From CAZSLZ01 sp964607865 (lineage in GTDB: Bacteria; Vulcanimicrobiota; JAJTBE01; CAZSLZ01): a DNA stretch of 23,593 bases. Both the position numbers and the translations under genes were made by a program. The stretch is taken from assembly GCA_964607865.1 (NCBI GenBank), contig CAZSLZ010000038.1:1-23593 (forward strand), read 5' to 3'. Below, piece after piece: positions 7,138 to 15,226 of the stretch. Below the pieces are notes generated by a model. It was given only the letters and a program-made list of their open reading frames with translations, did no database searches and had not been told where the DNA came from. Position 1 is the first letter of the stretch; each line of letters begins with the position of its first letter.

Positions 7138-9183
7138 ATGAATGAAAATATAAACAGATTGCTGAATATAGATTCAGATAATATCGACATAAATGAAGCC
7201 TCCAAAATTGCAACCAATTTGGCAGAAGAAATAAATAAACACAATTTTTACTATTATGTGAAAGATAGCCCAATAATTGAAGATGCCCTGTATGACAGGT
7301 TGATGAATCAACTGAAAACTTTGGAAGAAAGATTTCCCTCTCTGATTACTCCTGAATCTCCCACACAGCGGGTGGGGGCGCCTCCCCTGGAAGAGTTCCA
7401 GCCTGTAATTCACCGTTTTCCCATGCTCAGCCTGGCTAATGCTTTTTCCGCCGGTGACCTTATCGATTTTGACGCCCGTGTTCGAAGAATGGCTCAGAAT
7501 ACCCACTTTACATATGTTTGTGAGCTCAAATTCGACGGCCTGGGGGTTTCATTGATATATGAAAAGGGCAGTTTTAAAACCGGAGCCACCAGGGGAGACG
7601 GTTATCAGGGTGAAGACATAACGCTGAATCTCAGGACTATAAATACAATACCCCTGAAAGTGATGGAAAACCAGTCCATTCCCAACCTGATGGAAGTCAG
7701 AGGTGAAGTTTTCATGTCGCGATCCAATTTTGAAAAACTGAACATGGAAAGAAGCGAGCAGGGTGAGTCCCTTTTTGCCAACCCAAGAAATGCAGCGGCA
7801 GGTTCTTTGAGGCAGCTGGATTCTTCAGTGACTGCCCAGAGAAACCTGGATTTTTTTGCCTATGAATTTCAATCTGACGAACTTGAGTTTGATTCTCATT
7901 ATGAAGCTATGAAATACCTGGAAAAACTGGGTTTTAAAGTAAACAGCCACATAAAGAGATTTGATAACATTGTAGATGTGGTAAATTTCTGCAAGGGATG
8001 GGTGGAAAGACGTGCCGAATTGGATTATGATATTGACGGGGTTGTGGTAAAAATTGACGAAGTTGGGGTTCGGCAGGAGTTGGGCTCGGTTTCCAGGTCA
8101 CCTCGTTGGGCAATTGCCTTCAAATTACCCTCAACTGAAGTAATTACCCGGTTAAAAGATATTTCTGTATCAGTGGGAAGAACGGGTTCTCTTACCCCTG
8201 TTGCCGAATTGGAGCCAGTGGAGGTGGACGGCTCAGTGGTAAGCAGGGCTACTCTGCACAATGAAGATGAAATAACCAGAAAAGACTTGAAGATCGGCGA
8301 TTTTGTACTTATTCACAAGGCAGGGTCGGTTATACCCGAGGTGATTTCTCCCATAAAAGATCGTCGTGGCGATGATGTCAGGGATTTTATCATGCCTGAC
8401 AGGTGCCCGGTTTGTGATGAACCTGTCAACCGGCCTCCGGGAGAAGCTATGGCCCGCTGTATGAATATGGAATGCCCAGCTCAGGTGAAAGAACGTATCC
8501 GCCATTTTGCTTCACGCAGAGCAATGGATATTGAGGGGTTTGGTGAAAAACTGGTTGCCCAACTGGTGGAAAACGGCCTGGTGAAAAATCCTGTTGACTT
8601 GTATGAATTGACCGTGGAAAAGTTGATGCCTCTGGAAAGAATGGGCAAGGTTCTGGCGCAGAAACTGGTATCCAATGTGGAAAAAGCCAGAAACAAACCG
8701 CTTGAGAGAGTTATATTTGGCCTGGGAATCCGTCATGTAGGAGAGCATACTTCCAAATTGCTGGCAAAGAATTACGGAACTATCGATAAACTTATGGAAA
8801 CTACTTCTGCTGAACTGGAAGAGATTTATGAAATCGGCCCTGAAGTTGCCAACTCTGTTGCTGATTTCTTTAAACTTGAAAAAAACAGACAAATTATAAA
8901 CAGGCTGAAAGAAAAACAAGTGTTTGCTTCTTCTGAAGCAGCCGATTTTAAAATAAAAAAAGTTTTTGAGGGAAAAATCTTTGTCCTGACTGGGACGTTG
9001 CCCACATTGACCCGAAACCAGGCCAGGGAAATGATCGAAAAATATGGCGGGCGGGTCAGCTCCTCGGTAAGCAAAAAAACAGATTATATCCTGGCAGGAG
9101 AAAATCCCGGTTCCAAATTGGAAAAAGCGAAAAAATTAGATATTGCAATTATAAACGAGGATGAATTCAGGGCTATGATCTGA
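7138..9183 (+). CDS. ligA: NAD-dependent DNA ligase LigA
   Basis: Seals nicks in DNA during replication and repair using NAD+. At 681 residues it has the standard length. The N-terminal Ia domain carries the NMN-binding Tyr-rich stretch (HNFYYY, YDRLM). The adenylation domain has the nucleophile Lys131 in CELKFDG, then GATRGDG and GEVFM. An OB-fold region with FKLPS follows, then a four-Cys zinc finger (CPVC ... RCMNMECP), helix-hairpin-helix repeats, and a C-terminal BRCT domain (about 605-681, VLTGTLPTLTR, YGGRV, KTDYIL). The start has AGGAGA six to seven bases upstream. It converges on the L,D-transpeptidase gene with only five bases between their ends. All catalytic elements are intact. 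Confidence 0.97.
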   Translation: MNENINRLLNIDSDNIDINEASKIATNLAEEINKHNFYYYVKDSPIIEDALYDRLMNQLKTLEERFPSLITPESPTQRVGAPPLEEFQPVIHRFPMLSLANAFSAGDLIDFDARVRRMAQNTHFTYVCELKFDGLGVSLIYEKGSFKTGATRGDGYQGEDITLNLRTINTIPLKVMENQSIPNLMEVRGEVFMSRSNFEKLNMERSEQGESLFANPRNAAAGSLRQLDSSVTAQRNLDFFAYEFQSDELEFDSHYEAMKYLEKLGFKVNSHIKRFDNIVDVVNFCKGWVERRAELDYDIDGVVVKIDEVGVRQELGSVSRSPRWAIAFKLPSTEVITRLKDISVSVGRTGSLTPVAELEPVEVDGSVVSRATLHNEDEITRKDLKIGDFVLIHKAGSVIPEVISPIKDRRGDDVRDFIMPDRCPVCDEPVNRPPGEAMARCMNMECPAQVKERIRHFASRRAMDIEGFGEKLVAQLVENGLVKNPVDLYELTVEKLMPLERMGKVLAQKLVSNVEKARNKPLERVIFGLGIRHVGEHTSKLLAKNYGTIDKLMETTSAELEEIYEIGPEVANSVADFFKLEKNRQIINRLKEKQVFASSEAADFKIKKVFEGKIFVLTGTLPTLTRNQAREMIEKYGGRVSSSVSKKTDYILAGENPGSKLEKAKKLDIAIINEDEFRAMI

Positions 9184-9188
9184 AAAGA

Positions 9189-10304
9189 TTATTTCGTCAA
9201 TTGAATATTGCTCAACTTTTTCAGGGTTCGGATATCCAGTTGGCCGGTAACAGGAAGTTGTTTCTGGTATTGAAACCTGGCGAGAGCATAGCGGGTTGCC
9301 GGGCCCAGGACCCCATCAGGTTTTCCGGGATCAAAGCCTGTTTTTTTCAATTTTTTTTGAATTGTTTTTATTTCTTCGGCAGATCTGGAGCGATGGATAC
9401 TTTGTATGTCCTGCAGGGTAAGTTCCCAGCCGGTTATTATAACGGGTGTTCCCACATTAATTCTGGAAATACCGAATAACTGGTCCAGATCTTCGTTCCT
9501 CATAATAATGCAACCATAAGACCAATTCCAGACCGGGCCGGGGCCTCCGCCGTGAATCTGAATTTCACCGCCTATCCCCGGATTCTCACCGTTGCTTTTT
9601 TCTAATTTATCTCTTTCCTGAAAAAAATGATACCTGAATTTATCGATTGATTCGGGGTAACTCAGGTCGTAAGCGCGATAATAAGTTGCCTGGGGTTGAA
9701 GGTTTATAATCTTATATTGTCCTTCCGGGGTAGAAGAGTTATCCTGGTGCAATTTCCGCTTTATCGGGTTTCTGCCCAGAGAAACAGGATAACGCTTGAT
9801 GATGTTTCCATCATCTATTAATTTAAGCAGGTAATACCTCTTGTCAATTATCAGGCTGGGGGAGTTCAGCTCAGGCAGTTTTTTATCCACGGTCTTTATG
9901 GAGATGACTTTCGAATAATAAGTTTTGCCCTGGTCGGTGACAAGTTCCAAAAGGTAATAATATTTCGAGTTGTCACCTACATTATCATCCAATATTGCAC
10001 CCCGGTGTTTTATGGATTTCGTCTCATACTGCCGTATGGGGTAAACGATTCTATCCAGGGGTGTTTTGTTAAAATCAGAATAAGAACTGAATAAAGTCAG
10101 GGTTTTCAAGCCAGGGAATTTCTTTTCGTCTATTTTCCACTTGATTTCTACATTGTTGTCTGTGGTTAAACTTAAATACAAATAAATTTTATCAGAATAA
10201 TTTCTGTTTATTGTGTTATCAGCGCATGAAACTGATATGGCATTGGCGATTAACAAAAACAATACAGTCAAAAACTGTAAGTTTTTATTTTTCACTGAAG
10301 GCAT
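9189..10304 (-). CDS. L,D-transpeptidase (YkuD) with C-terminal peptidoglycan-binding domain
   Basis: Exported enzyme expected to make 3-3 peptidoglycan cross-links or attach proteins to the wall. A hydrophobic signal sequence (about 9-26) ends near SVSCAD; the lipobox is not canonical, so I infer simple export. The middle region is beta-rich and fibronectin-like (about 35-145). The YkuD domain (about 155-300) has TPEGQYKI, IQIHGGG (His251) and the catalytic motif SYGC-x-x-MR (Cys265), slightly unlike the usual SHGC. The C-terminus (about 310-371) is a PG_binding_1 domain (IQKKLKKTGFDPGKPDGVLG). Start 10304 is chosen because AGGA precedes it and the signal peptide begins there; it overlaps the upstream propeller gene by 20 bases, so the two are probably translationally coupled. 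Confidence 0.9.
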   Translation of the reverse strand: MPSVKNKNLQFLTVLFLLIANAISVSCADNTINRNYSDKIYLYLSLTTDNNVEIKWKIDEKKFPGLKTLTLFSSYSDFNKTPLDRIVYPIRQYETKSIKHRGAILDDNVGDNSKYYYLLELVTDQGKTYYSKVISIKTVDKKLPELNSPSLIIDKRYYLLKLIDDGNIIKRYPVSLGRNPIKRKLHQDNSSTPEGQYKIINLQPQATYYRAYDLSYPESIDKFRYHFFQERDKLEKSNGENPGIGGEIQIHGGGPGPVWNWSYGCIIMRNEDLDQLFGISRINVGTPVIITGWELTLQDIQSIHRSRSAEEIKTIQKKLKKTGFDPGKPDGVLGPATRYALARFQYQKQLPVTGQLDIRTLKKLSNIQLTK

Positions 10305-11919
10305 AAAGATATCCTGAATTTGTTGTAACATAAAGAAAACCATCAGAAACAACAGGGGAGGATTTTATGGGAATATCAAATTTGTATTTCCATATCTCTT
10401 CGCCGGATTCAATCTCCCGGCAATAGATATAACCTGAATCTGACCCCACAAAAATAAGCTCATTTAACGTAATAATCGGAGTGGAAAAAAATGTATCAAG
10501 AATTCTCAGTTTAAAATTGCGCTTCATCCATACGTTTCCGCCGGTATGGAAATTTAATGCGGTGAGATACTGGTTCAGACTTCCCACAATTACCTTACCG
10601 AATCCTACCGCCGGAGAGCCTTCCACCACACCTTCTATTTGAACTGTGGAGTTCCATATATCCTTGCCGGTTTGAATATCCAGGGCATAAAAATTTCCTC
10701 CCCGGTTGGGTATGAAACAAAGTTTGCCAGCTATGGCAGGGGTGGCAATAAAAGCTGAGTGGTCGTACTTCTTCTCAGGAAATTGCCAGAGAATTTTTCC
10801 ATCATCAGAGTTGAGGCAATAAACCTTTCCAGGAACTGTTGCCACAAATACTTTTTTATTAAAATAAGCTGGGCCTCCGGCAATTTTAACGGAATCTTCC
10901 GTAGAATCAAGCTGGTAATCCTTGTCCAGTAATACACTCCATTTTCTAAACCCCTTTTTCAAATCCAGGCAGAAAACTTCTCCGTTTTCGGTAGCTACAA
11001 AAACGCCGGCTTCACATGCCAGGACAGGCGCCTTGACCCTTCCCAGCAAATTTGCCGAGCCGGTGGGATAAACCCACTCAGGCCTGCCCTTGCTTGCTTC
11101 CTGGGCATAAACCCTGCCGTCGCAGGAGGCCATATAAATAATGTTGTCCCATATAGCCGGGGTGGAAACTATAGTGCCGTTGGTGGGGCGTTTCCAGAGG
11201 CTTTCTCCGTTGTACTGGTTCACCGCGTGAAGTTGCATATCGGTGGAACCGAAATAAACTATTCCTCTGTAGGCGATGGGTGACCCCAGAATTGGTTCGG
11301 GTTTGAAGTCGTTGGGATACCGCCATTTAAACGCAAGAGGGGGGACAATAACGTCCAGGGAATTTCCGTCCCTGGCAGGGTTTCCCTTAAACATAAGCCA
11401 ATTGCCGGTATCAGCAGTTTCAATCTTTTTACCGCATCCAATGCATACTTCTTCACCGGCACGGTTATAGGTTTTACATTTTTTACAATTCACTATTTTT
11501 TTAAAACAGGTTCGGCAGTATTTTAAACCTTGTCTTAACTTTGCTTCGCAACCGGGATGAGGGCAGGTTATTAGATCTTTTTCCTTTTTTTTCTCTTTTG
11601 GAATTGGCATGTCCACGGTGGGTTTTGCCTGTTTATCAGAAACGTTAAAATCAGGCAGTTTGAAACCGCACTTGTTGCAGAAATTTGGCCTGGAATCTAC
11701 ATATAATTTGCCACAATTAGGACAGCGTAACATGGGGCAGCGTGAATGGGAATTCTTGCTGGGAGCTTTTACCAAACCAGTTTTGGTTTTATTGGAGATC
11801 CTTTGAGTGCCTGATTTTTGTATGGTTTTACCTGTAGTGGTGCAAAATCTTGCGTCAGCCCGATGAAGTTTGCTGCAATGAGGACATTTGATTCTGTTTT
11901 TTGACGAATTATCTTTCAA
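10285..11919 (-). CDS. Multi-zinc-ribbon protein with PQQ-type beta-propeller
   Basis: The 544-residue product has several N-terminal zinc ribbons: an incomplete one (CPHC ... FC, about 12-27), CPNCGKLYVDSRPNFCNKCG (66-85), CPHPGC ... YCRTC, and CKKC ... CIGCG (near 144-164). From about 180 it becomes a propeller of PQQ/quinoprotein-like repeats with regularly spaced LW/W and G-x-(V/I)-Y-(F/C) elements (GIVYFGSTD, GRVYAQE, GKVYCLNSDDGKILWQF, GYIYCREIESGEEIWKY). No signal peptide is visible, so it is probably cytoplasmic and not a PQQ dehydrogenase; such propellers often serve as binding platforms. The only canonical start in the open frame is TTG 11919, with no clear ribosome binding site. 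It overlaps the transpeptidase gene downstream by 20 bases. The function is unknown. Confidence 0.85.
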   Translation of the reverse strand: MKDNSSKNRIKCPHCSKLHRADARFCTTTGKTIQKSGTQRISNKTKTGLVKAPSKNSHSRCPMLRCPNCGKLYVDSRPNFCNKCGFKLPDFNVSDKQAKPTVDMPIPKEKKKEKDLITCPHPGCEAKLRQGLKYCRTCFKKIVNCKKCKTYNRAGEEVCIGCGKKIETADTGNWLMFKGNPARDGNSLDVIVPPLAFKWRYPNDFKPEPILGSPIAYRGIVYFGSTDMQLHAVNQYNGESLWKRPTNGTIVSTPAIWDNIIYMASCDGRVYAQEASKGRPEWVYPTGSANLLGRVKAPVLACEAGVFVATENGEVFCLDLKKGFRKWSVLLDKDYQLDSTEDSVKIAGGPAYFNKKVFVATVPGKVYCLNSDDGKILWQFPEKKYDHSAFIATPAIAGKLCFIPNRGGNFYALDIQTGKDIWNSTVQIEGVVEGSPAVGFGKVIVGSLNQYLTALNFHTGGNVWMKRNFKLRILDTFFSTPIITLNELIFVGSDSGYIYCREIESGEEIWKYKFDIPIKSSPVVSDGFLYVTTNSGYLYAFSEK

Positions 11920-12047
11920 AGTAATAAACCCGAATATTTATTTTATGCATCTTTTCATCGAAGAAATGCTTTATCCTTCCAACAGTTAAGCATGTATTTA
12001 ACAGGGTTTTTATCCGTTTCGAATAATAAACTTAGTGGTGATATATA

Positions 12048-12557
12048 ATGAAAATAATTATGGTAATGGTTCAAACCGCCGATGGGAAAGTTGCTAAAAA
12101 CCCCGATGAAACAGTTGACTGGTCCTGTCCAGAGGATAAATTACATTTTAAAAGAGTTACAACCAGGGCCGGTGTGGTTATTATGGGAAGGAAAACCTTT
12201 TCTACATTAAAAAAGCCTTTAGCTCAACGATTAAATCTGGTTTTAACCGGCAACCCGGAGAATTATGAAAATATACCGGGAAAAGTGGAATTTATGAAAG
12301 GTGAACCCCGGCAAATTGTTGAGCATCTGGAAAAAAGAGGGTATAAAACCGCAATTCTTGCAGGAGGGGTTGCAACAAATGTAAAATTTCTGGAAGCCCA
12401 GCTGGTAGATCAGATTGCCATTACCCAGGAAAACCTTATATTCGGACAGGGGGTTGGGTTTTGCGATGGACTGAACCGGAATTTGAGGCTGAAATTGCTT
12501 AAACTGGAATATCTTAACCGTGATGTAATTCTACTTAATTATAAAGTAATTTATTAA
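12048..12557 (+). CDS. RibD C-terminal/dihydrofolate reductase-like family protein
   Basis: The 169-residue product fits the pyrimidine reductase/DHFR fold (RibD_C). It begins MKIIMVMVQTADGKVAKN, like the first strand and substrate loop of RibD reductases. It has VVIMGRKTFSTLKKPL, the NADPH-binding motif of the family, and ILAGGVATNVKFLE with a Gly pair near the dinucleotide site. Such enzymes reduce a ribosylamino-pyrimidine or related substrate with NADPH, but many stand-alone members have unknown substrates and no riboflavin gene is nearby. The start has a GGTGAT-like site. It is divergent from the propeller gene and converges on ispH with a single base between ends. Confidence 0.8.
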   Translation: MKIIMVMVQTADGKVAKNPDETVDWSCPEDKLHFKRVTTRAGVVIMGRKTFSTLKKPLAQRLNLVLTGNPENYENIPGKVEFMKGEPRQIVEHLEKRGYKTAILAGGVATNVKFLEAQLVDQIAITQENLIFGQGVGFCDGLNRNLRLKLLKLEYLNRDVILLNYKVIY

Positions 12558-12558
12558 A

Positions 12559-13395
12559 CTACAGCTTTTTTAACCTTTCATATGTTTCCTGAATTATATA
12601 ATCGGGGGTGGAGGCACCGGCTGTGATACCAACTTTCCGGGCGTCTTTCAACCATTCGTTCTTTATTTCTTCTCCGGTTTCCACGTGAAAAGTATTAGAA
12701 TTTACGCTTTTACAGATTTCGTATAGTTTACGGGTATTGGAAGAAGATTTACCCCCCAGAATTACCATTACATCCACTTTTTCAGCCAATATCCGCGCCG
12801 AGGTCTGGCGTTCGGTAGTAGCATTACAGATAGTATTGAAAATTCTTATTTCTTTTCCTTTATCTATCAGCTTGCAGGATATTGATTCAAATTTTGACCA
12901 CAGAGCTGTGGTTTGAACAACAATACCAATTTTATTAAAGCTGGGTAATTCTTCAGCTTGTTTTTCTGTTTCTATCACTCTGCCAATATCCGCCACCTCG
13001 CCAAGAATACCAATTATTTCAGGATGTTCAGCATCTCCGATAATGAATATTTTGTAACCTTCTTTTTTTAATTGGATTACAATATCATGAATTCTTTGTA
13101 CCAGGGGGCAGGTTGCATCGATTACTGTATAACCCAGTTTGTTTGCTTTATTCTTGATCTACGGAGGAACTCCGTGGGAACGGATGATCAAAAAACCGGG
13201 TTTATGCTTTTCCAGCTGGTCGATAGAAATTATTCTGTCTTTTTCCAGGTTTGAAACCACCTGGGGGTTATGTACCAGTGGGCCAAATGTATAGACCGGA
13301 GTGTCGTCAGTCTGATTTTTTTGTTCATAGGCTTTACTTATTGCTTTTTTAACACCGAAGCAAAACCCGGCATTGGTGGCTATTTCAACATTCAT
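12559..13395 (-). CDS. ispH: 4-hydroxy-3-methylbut-2-enyl diphosphate reductase, interrupted by one in-frame TAG
   Basis: IspH (LytB) is the 4Fe-4S enzyme of the last MEP step, making IPP and DMAPP. The frame encodes 278 residues if the TAG at 13159-13161 (codon 79) is read. Before it are AGFCFGVKKA (cluster Cys), FGPLVHNPQV (His) and IRSHGVPP (His). Directly after it the same frame continues with IKNKANKLGY, DATCPLVQRIH (second Cys), GDAEHPE, QTTALWSKF, NTICNATTERQ (third Cys), GGKSSSNTRKLYEIC and ITAGASTPDYII. Every catalytic residue is present and no other lesion is visible. Related proteins usually have Glu, Lys or another polar residue at the TAG position. The start at 13395 has GAGGA six bases upstream; 13407 is less likely. 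It overlaps the upstream frame by 11 bases. Its own end is also TAG, at the normal C-terminus. Confidence 0.92.
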
Positions 13396-14170
13396 CGGTT
13401 TCCTCATTTTCTTCTTTGTTTTTTATATACTTGTGGAATCCATCAAAATACAGAAAATTATTTATGTTTAGTCCTTCTATGTGGGAAAGTCCATAAAGGG
13501 CTGATTTGTCGAGTTTTCTATAAGCTGAGGCCGCATTTTCAATTTGTCGGTCAAAGTCTTTTCCCAGGTCAATTATTTCTTCTCTTAGATATTCTATGAT
13601 GTGAGAAGAATATAATTTATAAATCTTTCTTCGAGAGAAAATATGAAATAGATTTTTCATTTCTTCTTCATTCCCATTTAAAGAAAACCCGCCTTTAGGA
13701 AAAAACGGTTTAAAATTCTGAGGGGTAATAAGGGATGAACCGCTAACAATATAAAATATTAAGATCAAAAAAAGTATGCCCACCAGGGTAACCTGAACCC
13801 TGCCTGCCAGTTTTATGCCCATTATATTTATGGCAATAAAAAAAACAGTAAAAAAAATTGCTAATAATTTACTATGAAAGATAGTCACTTCAGGCCAAAT
13901 CATTGCCAGAGTTGCCCCTATACCCAACAGCGCAAAAGTTCTTTTGAGTGTCAGAGAAAGCCCGGCAGCGATTCCTCCTACAGTACCCTCTGCGGGCCCC
14001 ATACTGCGGTCGATATAAAAGTGGCTTCCGCCGGCTCTTGGCATAGCGGTTGCAAGTTCAGCCTTGCTGAAAGCAAGTCCGGGCAGAATAAAAATCCCCG
14101 ACGAGATCATTGCTTCCAGGGACATGGAAAATATATCCAAAAGATTTAGTTTCTTATCCAGTTTTAACAT
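13385..14170 (-). CDS. Deletion-scarred amino-acid permease (APC family) fused to an unrelated tail
   Basis: The first ~160 residues are recognisably an APC-superfamily transporter: LDIFSMSLEAMISSGIFILPG (first helix), SKAELATAMPRAGGSHFYID, RSMGPAEGTVGG, then three more hydrophobic helices and FKPFFPKGG. Two parts are missing. Directly after FILPGLAF (about residue 34) the sequence jumps to SKAELATAMP, where family members carry another ~20-25 residues forming the second helix. After PFFPKGG (about 161) the later helices are absent. The remaining ~95 residues form a charged soluble tail (EEEMKNLFHIF, SSHIIEYLREE, LYGLSHIEGLNINNF) that I do not recognise. It probably arose by deletion and is unlikely to transport anything. 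The tail may be the residue of a separate gene upstream of ispH, whose start overlaps its end by 11 bases. Confidence 0.65.
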   Translation of the reverse strand: MLKLDKKLNLLDIFSMSLEAMISSGIFILPGLAFSKAELATAMPRAGGSHFYIDRSMGPAEGTVGGIAAGLSLTLKRTFALLGIGATLAMIWPEVTIFHSKLLAIFFTVFFIAINIMGIKLAGRVQVTLVGILFLILIFYIVSGSSLITPQNFKPFFPKGGFSLNGNEEEMKNLFHIFSRRKIYKLYSSHIIEYLREEIIDLGKDFDRQIENAASAYRKLDKSALYGLSHIEGLNINNFLYFDGFHKYIKNKEENEETDEC

Positions 14171-14199
14171 TTACTGTAAATATCCCAGGTAGTTTAATA

Positions 14200-14221
14200 A
14201 AGCCCGGGTTTCCCCGGGCTT
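14200..14221 (-). terminator. GC-rich terminator hairpin after the lytic transglycosylase gene
   Basis: AGCCCGGG (14201-14208) pairs perfectly with CCCGGGCT (14213-14220) around a four-base loop. On the minus strand the stem is followed by TTTATTAAA, and on the plus strand by TCTGTTTTTA. It lies between the end of the transglycosylase gene (14250) and the permease start (14170), so it most likely ends transcription from the former. Confidence 0.8.
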
Positions 14222-14249
14222 CTGTTTTTATTATCTGTTTATTACCATA

Positions 14250-15038
14250 TTACCACTTCATATTTTTTCTTACTTTCTGAATAAACCTTCTTGTTTCATA
14301 AATATTGGGGACTCCTCCGGATCTTTTTACACATCCGGGGCCGGCATTATAGGCAGCAAGAATCAGATCGGTGGATTTAAACATTTTCTTCAATTTGCCC
14401 AGATATTTTGCTCCACCTTTAATATTCTGAACCGGGTCATGAGGATCTCTAACTCCCAGCATCCTTGCCGTGGTGGGCATCAACTGGCACAAACCACGAG
14501 CACCCACATAACTTACGGCATAATTATTAAAAGTGGATTCAGTCTGAATTACAGCTTTAAGTAACACAGGGGAAATACCGTTTCTCTGGGCTTCTTCGAT
14601 AATAACAGGGGTGATGTTGATATAGTTGATTTGATAACCATTGATTACTTTTCCACCGGAGCCTTTATGGCGGGAAGAATAAGTATGTTTGTATTTGTAT
14701 GAACCCGCTGAAGCTACTTTAATTTTATGTTTTACCATTATCGGCGGATACTTGGAATTTGTCATTTTTGTTGTTTCTTTTTCAGCTTCAGCCATTTTCT
14801 TCTTTACAATTTCCGGGCCCCAAATCTTATCAACCTGTTTTTTCAAAGTAAAATATAAAACATCATTGTTCATATTTTCAAGGTTAATATCTTCATCAAC
14901 ATTTTCATCAACTATTAATAACCCGTCGCTGGCGACATCTGAAGATTCGGTCAGCATTGAACCGGCATGGGCTGAAACCGTAGCGGTTATAACAAAGATT
15001 GCTGTTAATACTATTACTTGTATATTTCTAAATTTCAT
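14250..15038 (-). CDS. Lytic transglycosylase with signal peptide
   Basis: Exported murein hydrolase of the SLT (Slt70-like) family that cleaves the MurNAc-GlcNAc bond to form 1,6-anhydro-MurNAc. A signal peptide spans residues 1-25 (MKFRNIQ, hydrophobic core, AHAG cleavage region). A basic spacer of about 100 residues with no clear domain follows, then the SLT domain (about 143-262): ISPVLLKAVIQTESTF with catalytic Glu167, AVSYVGARGLCQLMPTTA, AKYLGKL and LILAAYNAGPG. The start at 15038 is chosen for the GGGAGGAC site just upstream and the signal peptide; a longer reading to 15104 puts extra residues before the signal. Together with Mpl it could feed a cell-wall recycling route. It probably has its own promoter in the AT-rich gap above it and ends at the hairpin at 14200-14221. 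Confidence 0.93.
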   Translation of the reverse strand: MKFRNIQVIVLTAIFVITATVSAHAGSMLTESSDVASDGLLIVDENVDEDINLENMNNDVLYFTLKKQVDKIWGPEIVKKKMAEAEKETTKMTNSKYPPIMVKHKIKVASAGSYKYKHTYSSRHKGSGGKVINGYQINYINITPVIIEEAQRNGISPVLLKAVIQTESTFNNYAVSYVGARGLCQLMPTTARMLGVRDPHDPVQNIKGGAKYLGKLKKMFKSTDLILAAYNAGPGCVKRSGGVPNIYETRRFIQKVRKNMKW

Positions 15039-15226
15039 TCGTGTCCTCCCAATGGAGTTTATTGAACCCTTCAAGTGTTGCTTTTGGTATAATTCTGATA
15101 TCATTTTGTAATATTTAATTAATTAGCGTTTATATTACATCAATAATCATGAAATGTCAATAGCGCTATAAATATAGAGTTTCATCTTAAAAACTGTGGT
15201 TACAGGCTTCTATTTTTGAATATTAA

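Noticed and set aside
8512..8919. Minus-strand open frame of 135 codons inside ligA
   Set aside because: A shadow of ligA, whose complete and conserved frame explains the sequence.
12559..12996. C-terminal part of ispH as an independent short gene from GTG 12996
   Set aside because: It would lack two of the three cluster cysteines and has no ribosome binding site. It is the continuation of the ispH frame beyond the TAG.
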